This document shows positions 1 to 5,149 of a DNA stretch of 5,154 nucleotides, one piece after another; the stretch's first letter is position 1; each line of letters begins with the position of its first letter. Origin of the DNA: Oscillospiraceae bacterium (lineage in GTDB: Bacteria > Bacillota > Clostridia > Oscillospirales > Ruminococcaceae); contig JAFPYQ010000222.1 in NCBI GenBank assembly GCA_017394475.1, forward strand, positions 1 through 5,154, given 5' to 3'. Position numbers and translations under genes: made by a program. The notes beneath the pieces are model-generated. The model was not told the origin of the DNA. It ran no database searches and saw nothing but the letters and a program-made list of their open reading frames with translations.

Positions 1-637
1 CGGTGTATGCTATGGTCACGCCCGCGCATATCATAGCAACGGGAGTGTTGCACGCCTTTATGTGATCACCTGCGGAGAGGATGATCTGCGGCAGATGTAT
101 CTGTGCCACAAAGCATATAAGCCCGATGATTATTGCGATTATAGCGGGTGATGTGATGATCTTCTTCAAATTGGCACTTTCCTTGCCGCCGAACATCATG
201 ACGCCATAGGTCCAGCACATTATATTGAATATGGTAAGGTAACCCGTTACATAGAGTACTCCCTCGCTGCCGAAAAGAGCGTTTATCAGCGGCAGCCCCA
301 TGAACCCACAGTTTGAGAATGTGGAGGAGAACTTTACGATAACCGGATTGTCCGAATCATCTTTTCTGAATATGATAAAGAGCACCGCCATTATGAGCGC
401 GTAGGAGCCTGCTGCCAGGGCTATCGAAAGCCCCAGGCCTCTGAGCAGTTCCATGCTGAAGGTCTGTTCCTGATAACTCATGACGATGAGCACAGGGTTT
501 ACCACATACAGGAGAAATGCGGAAAGTTTCGGATTGGTAGCCTTGTCGATGATCCCCAGCTTTCCGCAAAGGAATCCCGTTGCTACCAGTAAAAACATTA
601 CCATTATCTGCTGCAGGCAGATAAGAGACAGTTCCAT
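1..637 (-). CDS. AEC-family (auxin efflux carrier) permease, C-terminus cut by window edge
   Basis: Translating the minus strand from ATG 637-635 gives 212 open codons with no stop to the window edge, so the gene is partial at its 3' end; the family is usually about 300-320 aa. The protein is very hydrophobic, with likely membrane segments near residues 5-25, 36-53, 66-90, 103-121, 128-148 and 160-178. Family-typical motifs are visible: VVNPVLIV (45-52) in the second helix, and the run NCGFMGLPL (109-117) followed by ALFGSEGVLY (120-129) and FNIMCWTYG (137-145). A good ribosome site (AAGAAGGG) precedes the start. AEC proteins are secondary transporters in the cytoplasmic membrane that move organic anions such as malate, or unknown solutes; the substrate cannot be read here. 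It lies 23 nt behind the CobU-like gene and is probably co-transcribed with it and the MBL hydrolase. The family call is firm; the substrate is unknown. Confidence 0.9.
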   Translation of the reverse strand, partial: MELSLICLQQIMVMFLLVATGFLCGKLGIIDKATNPKLSAFLLYVVNPVLIVMSYQEQTFSMELLRGLGLSIALAAGSYALIMAVLFIIFRKDDSDNPVIVKFSSTFSNCGFMGLPLINALFGSEGVLYVTGYLTIFNIMCWTYGVMMFGGKESANLKKIITSPAIIAIIIGLICFVAQIHLPQIILSAGDHIKACNTPVAMICAGVTIAYT

Positions 638-660
638 TCTATACCCTTCTTAAACAGTTA

Positions 661-1071
661 TTACGGGCGATCGCCGCCGTCCTTTATCATCTGCGGTATG
701 CCGCACATCAGCCTGTATACCCTTTCGGAGGCCTCTGCTATGATGCATCCGCATCTGCCGGCATTGGCACGGTATTCGCGTTCGGTGCGCTCCATGGGTA
801 TCACCCCTGCGCCTATCTCCGCCAGTATTATGCACAGATGGGGATATTTCCCGCAGAGCGTATGCGTGAAATCGGTAGGGGATATATCCTGCTCCATCAG
901 CCTGCGCACCAGTACCTCGTAATCATCAAGGCAGCCGCACCCTTCGGGCAGTGTGAGATCGTGCAGAAAAGTGTCCGGGATATCCTTGCAGCTCACCATA
1001 TTTTCTTTTTTCAGAGTGTTCGTTGCAAAGGAAGTTTTTCCCTGCGCACAGGCGCCTGTTATAAGTATCAT
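661..1071 (-). CDS. Short CobU-like P-loop nucleotide-binding protein
   Basis: This 136-aa protein begins with a Walker A loop, MILITGACAQGKTS (GxxxxGKT at 6-13). Its second half, ILAEIGAGVIPMERTEREYR (82-101) followed by IAEASERVYRLMCGIPQMIK (111-130), matches the end of the CobU family. CobU is the bifunctional adenosylcobinamide kinase / adenosylcobinamide-phosphate guanylyltransferase of cobalamin assembly. It is shorter than a usual CobU (about 180 aa). The middle (about 21-75) does not show the family's guanylylated-histidine segment, and the usual Asn-Gln after the GR motif is replaced (GRCGC, 105-109). ATP or GTP binding is therefore well supported, but full CobU activity is doubtful. 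Its ATG overlaps the MBL gene's TGA by 4 nt, with GGGGAAG at 1082-1076 as ribosome site, which implies translational coupling. No other cobalamin gene is in view. Family likeness is confident; the reaction is not assigned. Confidence 0.85.
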   Translation of the reverse strand: MILITGACAQGKTSFATNTLKKENMVSCKDIPDTFLHDLTLPEGCGCLDDYEVLVRRLMEQDISPTDFTHTLCGKYPHLCIILAEIGAGVIPMERTEREYRANAGRCGCIIAEASERVYRLMCGIPQMIKDGGDRP

Positions 1072-1078
1072 GATACTT
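1063..1078. repeat. Perfect 16-bp palindrome over the MBL/CobU-like ATGA junction
   Basis: AAGTATCATGATACTT is its own reverse complement and is centred on the ATGA where the hydrolase stops and the CobU-like protein starts. In the minus-strand mRNA it can fold as a 6-bp stem with a CAUG loop. The start codon then lies in the loop and first stem bases, and the 3' end of the ribosome site lies in the stem. This would favour re-initiation by ribosomes that have just finished the upstream gene. The palindrome is seen directly; the regulatory role is inference. Confidence 0.6.
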
Positions 1079-1754
1079 CCCCGAGCAGGTAGGTTACTAT
1101 TTCCTGCTTTTCACACGGGTCACAATGACCTTCTAAGCATATATCGGCATCTGTATTGTTTATGATTTCAGCCAGCTTTCGGCTGTGCACAGGATCTATT
1201 TCCCATGTGGGGAACTTTCCCCCTGCGGAGTCGCCGATAAACAGTATTTTTTCACCGGGGAGGCATATTAGGGTGGAATCGTCGGTATGGGGCGATGGGC
1301 TCTGGAAAAGGTGCACGGGGCAGTTCCCCGCATCTATCATCAGCTCTCCGCTGAAGGTCATATCGGGCAGTGTGATGACAACGGGCTTATCCCCTGCATA
1401 TTCAAGGCGGATGCTCTCATGGAGCGAGAGAAATTCCTCTTTGCCCTTTTCTGCGATGAGCTTGGCAAAGCTTTTCAGGTGTTGGCTTGTAAGGGTATTG
1501 GCAACTGTGATGCCGTGGACTGCGTGCATAGCGAATGTATGATCCCAGTGCCAGTGGGTAATGATAGTGATATCCGGGAGGGGGAGACCTTCATTTTCTA
1601 TCGCCCGGTAAAATTCCCCGATATGCTCCCGTGAATGTCCCGCATCTATGGCTATGGTGAGTTTATCACCGCGGATATATCCGAGATTGGGGCGGTCACG
1701 TTCCTTTTCAAAGGGGTAGTACATGACACGGTCTGTCAGCTTTATGAGTTTCAT
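1068..1754 (-). CDS. MBL-fold (metallo-beta-lactamase superfamily) metal-dependent hydrolase
   Basis: This 228-aa soluble cytoplasmic protein has no signal peptide. It carries a full set of MBL-fold metal ligands: the HWHWDH motif (H67, H69, D71, H72), H156 in SPSPHTDDS, D175 in LFIGDS and H210 in LEGHCDP. An early IDAG segment (36-39) is also typical of the fold. These residues usually bind two metal ions, often zinc or iron, and activate water to cleave an ester, thioester, lactone or phosphodiester bond. The sequence does not place it in a named subfamily, so the substrate is unknown. The ATG at 1754 is preceded by AGAGGAT (1767-1761) at good distance. It is the first gene of a probable operon with the CobU-like protein (4-nt overlap) and the AEC permease. 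This layout would suit uptake or export of a small acid that the hydrolase processes, but that is only inference. Confidence 0.9.
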   Translation of the reverse strand: MKLIKLTDRVMYYPFEKERDRPNLGYIRGDKLTIAIDAGHSREHIGEFYRAIENEGLPLPDITIITHWHWDHTFAMHAVHGITVANTLTSQHLKSFAKLIAEKGKEEFLSLHESIRLEYAGDKPVVITLPDMTFSGELMIDAGNCPVHLFQSPSPHTDDSTLICLPGEKILFIGDSAGGKFPTWEIDPVHSRKLAEIINNTDADICLEGHCDPCEKQEIVTYLLGEVS

Positions 1755-1779
1755 CTGATTATCCTCTGTAATGTTCGAA

Positions 1780-1797
1780 TGCGGCCAAATTGCCGCA
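1780..1797 (-). promoter_or_regulatory. Inverted repeat at predicted 5' end of MBL operon transcript
   Basis: TGCGGC (1780-1785) and GCCGCA (1792-1797) are exact inverted arms around a 6-nt loop. With the -10 box at 1809-1804, transcription should begin near 1797, so the mRNA would start with this GC-rich hairpin. The ribosome site lies about 13 nt further on. It could protect the 5' end of the mRNA, or the DNA form could be an operator overlapping the start point. Confidence 0.45.
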
Positions 1798-1803
1798 CTG
1801 ACT

Positions 1804-1833
1804 ATTTTACCATAAAGACTATGGTCTTGTCAA
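1804..1833 (-). promoter_or_regulatory. Sigma-A type promoter of the MBL operon
   Basis: On the minus strand a perfect -35 box TTGACA (1833-1828) is separated by 18 nt from TAAAAT (1809-1804), one mismatch from the consensus -10. The predicted start near 1797 leaves a leader of about 43 nt to the MBL start codon. The spacer holds a 14-bp inverted repeat (1815-1828, arms AAGAC/GTCTT), which could be an operator. Confidence 0.65.
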
Positions 1834-1910
1834 TGCCTTGTATTTTCCGATACATGATGATCCAAAAAATCTTGCACGAAAAAAGAAAAATGTTTTGGTC
1901 AAAAGGATAA

Positions 1911-1939
1911 TTGACAGCAGGGTGGTTTTATGGTATCAT
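1911..1939 (+). promoter_or_regulatory. Strong sigma-A promoter of the M23 peptidase gene
   Basis: TTGACA (1911-1916), a 17-nt spacer and TATCAT (1934-1939) form a near-consensus promoter. The TGG at 1931-1933 adds an extended -10 element. Transcription should begin near 1946, giving a leader of about 74 nt before the ATG at 2020. It diverges from the MBL promoter with about 77 bp between the two -35 boxes. The A-rich stretch 1862-1894 lying upstream could act as an UP element. Confidence 0.75.
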
Positions 1940-2008
1940 AGTGTTTGCACTCTCTTAGAAAAATAAATGAAGAGGCGGTCACGTCACTGATGTGATCATA
2001 AAACAAAC

Positions 2009-2016
2009 AGGAAAAG
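2009..2016 (+). promoter_or_regulatory. Ribosome binding site of the M23 peptidase
   Basis: AGGAAAAG lies just upstream of the ATG at 2020, with 7 nt between AGGA and the codon. A second in-frame ATG at 2032 (Met5) has no comparable site, so 2020 is preferred. Starting there also keeps the positive charges MRKEMKR of the signal peptide. Confidence 0.6.
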
Positions 2017-2019
2017 ATA

Positions 2020-3384
2020 ATGAGAAAAGAAATGAAAAGGGTGGCCGCATCTGCAGCGGCGCTGATGATCTGCAGTGTATTGTTCACGCAGAACACCTCT
2101 GCGGATTATTCCAATGAGGTGGATGAGCTTGAATATGAGCAGTACCGCATCAGCAAAGAGATAGAGGATCTTGAATGGCAGCTTTCCCGGTTTGAGGAAG
2201 GCGCCCGAGAGAACGAAGAATACATGCGCATCTATGATGAGAAGATGAGGCTGAAGGAGGAGGAGATAACCAACATCCGCTTTCAGATAACATCTCTCGA
2301 GGCGCAGATAAACCTGAAAAAGGCCGAGACCGAGCGCAAGGAAAAAGAGGTAGAGGAAGAACTCGATCAGTTCCGCAGCCGCCTGCGCGTGATGTATATG
2401 GAGGGCAACGACAGCCGCATGTCCGTTGTGACAGGCTCACAGGATTTCTACGATCTTCTGATGAGGAGCGAGCTGGTCCAGCGTATGTCCCGCATGGATC
2501 ATGATATGATCGAAGATCTCAAATTCGATCTTCGCTCTCTTGAATCCGAGAAAAAGTCCCTTGAAGAAGACAAGGCGCGTCAGCTCGAAAAAAAGCAGGA
2601 GGCAACGGAAAATCTCGAGGAGCTCAGGCAGATATACAGCGAGCATGCCGAAACAAAGGCATACTTTGAGGCAAAGGCTGAGGCTGCAAGGGATGAGACC
2701 GCCGAAATGCGCGCAAAGCGTGAAGATGTGGAGTATGAGCTCCAGGTGGCGATCCGTAAGCAGCAGGAGGAAAACGAGAGACTCGAAAGAGAGCGCCGTG
2801 AACGCGAGGAACGGGAAGAACAGGAACGCCGCGAGCGTGAGGCACAGCAGAGCTATGAGGAGGAGTATTATTCATACTCCTATTATGACGATGACGACGA
2901 TGACGATGACTACGAGGATGACTACGACGACTATGAGGAAAGCTATGACGACTATTCCTACAGCTACAGTTCATCATCGGGTGATCTGTGCTGGCCGTGC
3001 CCCGGTGTATGGAACATAACCGACGGCTACGGATGGCGCACCAGAGACGAGGAAGGCGGAGCATCCGATTTCCATGGCGGCATCGACATAAACAAGCCGG
3101 GCTGCTACGGTGAGGAGATAGTCGCAGCTGCATCCGGAACGGTCATAACCGCATCGGATACGGGCAACGGCTATGGTATCCATGTTGTCATAGATCACGG
3201 CGGCAGGCTCGCCACACTTTACGGCCACATGTCGAGCTGCACTGTCAGTGTGGGTGAATATGTCTCCCAGGGGCAGACCATAGGATATATAGGCTCCACA
3301 GGCTACGCCTACGGCAACCACTGCCACTTTGAGGTAAGAGTGGACGGTGAAAGAGTGGATCCGCTGGATTATGTGGATTACTGA
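2020..3384 (+). CDS. Secreted coiled-coil M23 peptidoglycan endopeptidase (PcsB/CwlO/EnvC-like architecture)
   Basis: This 454-aa protein starts with a signal peptide (basic MRKEMKR, hydrophobic 8-23, likely cut after TSA at 28). Residues about 32-278 are a long charged coiled coil. Inside it, RLRVMYMEGN (121-130) and the QDFYDLLMRSELVQRM stretch (141-156) resemble the N-terminal domain of PcsB-type hydrolases. A linker at 279-320 is rich in Asp, Tyr and Ser. The M23 (LytM) domain spans about 325-450 and has all zinc and catalytic residues: H352 and D356 in HGGID, H403 in YGHMSS, and H434/H436 in NHCHFEV. M23 enzymes cut peptide cross-links in peptidoglycan. In relatives the coiled coil keeps the enzyme inactive until FtsEX-type complexes recruit it at division or elongation sites; no ftsEX is in view. 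It has its own promoter and terminator and is probably monocistronic. It ends in tandem stops, TGA TAA. Confidence 0.93.
   Translation: MRKEMKRVAASAAALMICSVLFTQNTSADYSNEVDELEYEQYRISKEIEDLEWQLSRFEEGARENEEYMRIYDEKMRLKEEEITNIRFQITSLEAQINLKKAETERKEKEVEEELDQFRSRLRVMYMEGNDSRMSVVTGSQDFYDLLMRSELVQRMSRMDHDMIEDLKFDLRSLESEKKSLEEDKARQLEKKQEATENLEELRQIYSEHAETKAYFEAKAEAARDETAEMRAKREDVEYELQVAIRKQQEENERLERERREREEREEQERREREAQQSYEEEYYSYSYYDDDDDDDDYEDDYDDYEESYDDYSYSYSSSSGDLCWPCPGVWNITDGYGWRTRDEEGGASDFHGGIDINKPGCYGEEIVAAASGTVITASDTGNGYGIHVVIDHGGRLATLYGHMSSCTVSVGEYVSQGQTIGYIGSTGYAYGNHCHFEVRVDGERVDPLDYVDY
2854..2979 (+). repeat. Asp/Tyr/Ser low-complexity linker inside the M23 gene
   Basis: Residues 279-320 include eight Asp in a row (290-297, mixed GAC and GAT codons), then Tyr-separated Asp pairs, then Ser/Tyr alternation and four Ser. 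It joins an Arg/Glu-rich helix (about 250-278) to the peptidase domain. The frame stays open and codons alternate, so this looks like a selected protein feature rather than a simple DNA slippage tract. The strong negative charge may bind calcium or repel wall polymers; this is inference. Confidence 0.7.
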
Positions 3385-3399
3385 TAAAGAATAATAAAC

Positions 3400-3430
3400 A
3401 AAAAGGATGTCTCGCAAAGACATCCTTTTT
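3400..3430. terminator. Bidirectional intrinsic terminator between convergent genes
   Basis: AAAAAGGATGTCT (3400-3412) pairs perfectly over 13 bp with AGACATCCTTTTT (3418-3430) around a 5-nt loop, CGCAA. On the plus strand a T run (3425-3431) ends the M23 transcript 15 nt past its stop. Read on the minus strand, the same hairpin is followed by TTTTTGTTTATT and can end the VTC/DUF4956 transcript, whose last stop is at 3482. No better terminator is seen in 3432-3481. Confidence 0.88.
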
Positions 3431-3481
3431 TGGTACAAACTGATGATGTGGTTTTTTAGACAGACTTCTCACAGCCTGTGT

Positions 3482-4150
3482 TCACAGTTCCTCCTGCAGG
3501 GCAACAGGCCTTGAACAGCTGACAGTCAGATTGCCGTTCCTGGTGCGTATGTCATCTATCATTTTCTTTGTGCCGGCATCGGGCTTTAAGATGATATCAT
3601 AGCGCAGCTCGAAAAGCGAGCCCATGTTCGTCGTTTTAGTGGAACGCAAAGTGTAGGTAAGGGTGTTGGCTTTCAGGATATCATCAAAGGCACCTTCAAA
3701 ATCAAGGTCTTCCGGAACGGTTATCCTGAGTTCCATTGTGTTTTCCTTGCTGCCGCCGAAGTTTATGGTGCTTAGCAGTATCATTATGATGCACACTGCT
3801 ACGGTTATCAGAAAAGCAAAGCCGATATATCCCATCCCCGTGGCAAGTCCGACTGCCATGGAAAGGAATATGGCGGATATATCCTTTGAGTTGCCCGGAA
3901 CGGAGCGGAACCTGATGAGGCTGAAAGCACCCAGCACCGCAACGCCCGTGCCCACATTGCCGTTTACCATCATGATCACCGAGGATACGATGATAGGCAG
4001 CAGAATGAGTGTGGAAACGAAATTTTTGCTGTATCTGTTCTTGAACATATAGCACAGGGATATGATAAGTCCGCAGGCTGCTGCGCTGCCGAAGCACATA
4101 AGATAGTCCCTGAGGTCAACATTTCCCGATAGGATGCTGTGGAATAACAT
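3482..4150 (-). CDS. DUF4956 family membrane protein
   Basis: This 222-aa protein has an N-terminal membrane half with likely helices near 14-34, 44-62, 66-79, 91-108 and 109-127. Its soluble C-terminal half (about 136-222) is probably cytoplasmic. The conserved stretch GAFSLIRFRSVPGNSKD (74-90), followed by ISAIFLSMAVGLATGMGY (91-108), is characteristic of DUF4956. The family's activity is not established. It is often found next to VTC-domain proteins, as here, where it follows one by 68 nt on the same strand. This suggests a membrane partner for polyphosphate synthesis or transfer, like the membrane part of yeast VTC subunits (inference). The region before its ATG has only a modest ribosome site (AAAGAGAGA), so expression may rely partly on coupling or on RNA processing. 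The soluble tail looks like a small alpha/beta domain with alternating strands and helices. Confidence 0.88.
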   Translation of the reverse strand: MLFHSILSGNVDLRDYLMCFGSAAACGLIISLCYMFKNRYSKNFVSTLILLPIIVSSVIMMVNGNVGTGVAVLGAFSLIRFRSVPGNSKDISAIFLSMAVGLATGMGYIGFAFLITVAVCIIMILLSTINFGGSKENTMELRITVPEDLDFEGAFDDILKANTLTYTLRSTKTTNMGSLFELRYDIILKPDAGTKKMIDDIRTRNGNLTVSCSRPVALQEEL

Positions 4151-4190
4151 ATTGTCTCTCTTTCTTACTGATCGGAGTATAGGTCGTCAC

Positions 4191-4233
4191 GCCGTAAACC
4201 GCATAAGAGGGTCTGTCATCAGCAGTTTACGGC
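4191..4233 (-). promoter_or_regulatory. Intercistronic stem-loop enclosing the VTC stop codon
   Basis: GCCGTAAAC (4191-4199) and GTTTACGGC (4225-4233) are exact inverted repeats. In the minus-strand mRNA the stem extends three pairs inward (one U-G, two G-C) to 12 bp around a 19-nt loop. The left arm codes for the last VTC residues and the stop (4221-4219) falls at the loop edge. No U tract follows, so it is not a standard terminator. It could set the ratio of the two proteins by stabilising the upstream message or causing partial attenuation. Confidence 0.55.
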
Positions 4234-4983
4234 TTCCCTTGAAGTGTATGCTCCGAATTCTGTTTCAGTGGAGCAGAGCTCCTTTTCATAAAATGCGCCG
4301 TACTTGGAGAAGGAAGTGGGATATGCCTTTATCTCACTCAGTGTGCCGGTCATCCACAGTGGCATGGCACCGGATATTTTTATTTCAAGCAGTATATTAT
4401 TTGCAGGGAGCAGCAGCAGACCGCCGTCTCCCTCAGCAGGGTTCAGTCTGTTGCGCCTGCACCTGATATTGCAGTCAAAGGTCATGCGGATGGTCTCGTC
4501 CTGCGTGCCTGCCATTGCAAGGCGGTCGTAGCACATGAGCAGAGCGGGCTTTGCCCCGTGATATTTTACGGAATAGTCTATCTCCCTGAGTATCTGGGAG
4601 TCATACGGCAGTTTACCGTGGAGTATATACGCATTTGCCTGGGAAAGGGTCATGGGGACCCTGCGCTTGTATACCGTTCCCATGAATTTCTTTTTCAGTT
4701 CGAGAAACACCGGATAGTCGCCGTTTGTGGGCCTGCCGTAGGAGCGCAGCCTTATCTTTTCCTTGTAGATGGGCTTTTCTATGGAAGTGCGGATCATGCG
4801 GTCATCCTGTGTATCAAAATACAGGCTGTATATAGTGGTGAGCCCATAGCAGTCCTCTTCCATATATGGGGCTATAAGGGCTCTCATGCGCCTGTACTGG
4901 TCTTCATTCAGCAGATATTTTATTTCCTCTCTCTTGAAAACGCCTGTCAAATTCTTCACTTCCTTTCGTTCTGATATGATCAT
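4219..4983 (-). CDS. VTC-domain polyphosphate polymerase family protein
   Basis: This 254-aa soluble protein has the VTC domain, a triphosphate-tunnel fold, across about 15-232. Signature pieces are FKREEIKYLL (16-25), YSLYFDT (52-58), KIRLRSYG (76-83, with tunnel-type basic residues K76, R78, R80), FLELKKK (93-99), CYDR (151-154), FDCNIR (169-174), LLEIK (198-202; E200 a likely metal ligand) and SFSKYG (224-229, K227). In yeast Vtc4 this domain makes polyphosphate from ATP using Mn or a similar ion. This protein has no SPX domain, as usual for bacterial members, and no membrane helix. The DUF4956 gene follows it and may supply the membrane part. The ATG at 4983 has AAGGAAAG upstream. However, an in-frame TTG at codon 12 also has GGAAG at good spacing and lies closer to the domain, so the true start is uncertain. 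The last about 20 residues lie outside the domain. Confidence 0.88.
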   Translation of the reverse strand: MIISERKEVKNLTGVFKREEIKYLLNEDQYRRMRALIAPYMEEDCYGLTTIYSLYFDTQDDRMIRTSIEKPIYKEKIRLRSYGRPTNGDYPVFLELKKKFMGTVYKRRVPMTLSQANAYILHGKLPYDSQILREIDYSVKYHGAKPALLMCYDRLAMAGTQDETIRMTFDCNIRCRRNRLNPAEGDGGLLLLPANNILLEIKISGAMPLWMTGTLSEIKAYPTSFSKYGAFYEKELCSTETEFGAYTSREAVNC

Positions 4984-5010
4984 ACGATACTTTCCTTAAT
5001 ACAAACTTAA

Positions 5011-5019
5011 ATTATAACA
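5011..5019 (-). promoter_or_regulatory. Extended -10 promoter element of the VTC/DUF4956 unit
   Basis: The minus strand reads TGTTATAAT (5019-5011): a perfect -10 hexamer with the TG of an extended -10. The -35 position (about 5034-5039, GCAGAA) is poor, so the extended -10 would have to compensate or an activator would be needed. Transcription would start near 5004, leaving a leader of about 20 nt that contains the ribosome site AAGGAAAG. Confidence 0.6.
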
Positions 5020-5037
5020 TAAAAATGTGAAATTTCT

Positions 5038-5094
5038 GCGAAAAATTCGCGATAAATTCTGAATTCGTCATAAAAATTTTTCATATCTTGATAT
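5038..5094. repeat. Cluster of three short palindromes upstream of the VTC promoter
   Basis: GCGAA-AAA-TTCGC (5038-5050) covers the -35 position of the VTC promoter. AAAAATTTTT (5072-5081) and ATATC-TT-GATAT (5083-5094) follow within 45 bp. The region 4984-5154 has no gene that can be supported. The first palindrome is the best operator candidate; the other two are AT-rich and could arise by composition alone. Confidence 0.35.
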
Positions 5095-5143
5095 AAGGCG
5101 CTTTACGGGGCTTCTGCCCGGTACGGTGAGGTTTTCTATTTAC

Positions 5144-5149
5144 TTGACA
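5144..5149 (+). promoter_or_regulatory. Possible -35 box of a rightward gene beyond the window
   Basis: TTGACA matches the -35 consensus exactly, 6 nt from the window end, so the -10 box cannot be seen. If real, it would drive a gene divergent from the VTC unit. Confidence 0.25.

Noticed and set aside
661..1165. Plus-strand open frames opposite the CobU-like gene
   Set aside because: They are antisense shadows of a gene with a clear P-loop and family motifs, and lack ribosome sites and domain likeness.
1967..1990. Seven-codon leader ORF (MKRRSRH) in the M23 5' leader
   Set aside because: It has no ribosome site, and so short an ORF arises easily by chance; there is no attenuator hairpin with a U tract after it.
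1755..2019. WalR-type boxes that control PcsB/CwlO genes in some Firmicutes
   Set aside because: I looked for two TGTWAH repeats spaced by 5 nt on both strands and found only a single half-site (TGTAAT near 1768).
2068..2080. Possible lipobox around Cys19 (LMIC) in the M23 signal peptide
   Set aside because: The residue before Cys is Ile rather than Gly, Ala or Ser, and a normal signal peptidase I site (TSA) lies at 26-28.
2540..3133. Long open frames of 159 and 169 codons on either strand inside the M23 gene
   Set aside because: They are Arg/Ser/His- or Thr/Met-rich by-products of the Glu/Asp-rich coding frame, with no recognisable domain; the M23 frame is clearly the real one.
3452..3484. 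A separate terminator right after the DUF4956 stop on the minus strand
   Set aside because: An A/T run is present, but the only possible stems (CACAG/CTGTG with a 1-nt loop, or 4-bp arms) are too weak; the hairpin at 3400-3430 explains termination better.
872..3885. Repeated GATATATCC-like words across the window
   Set aside because: They fall inside coding regions as combinations of common Ile, Tyr, Asp and Gly codons, without regular spacing.
5106..5120. Hairpin GGGC-TTCT-GCCC as a terminator
   Set aside because: The stem is only 4 bp (5 with a bulge) and no T run follows directly on either strand.
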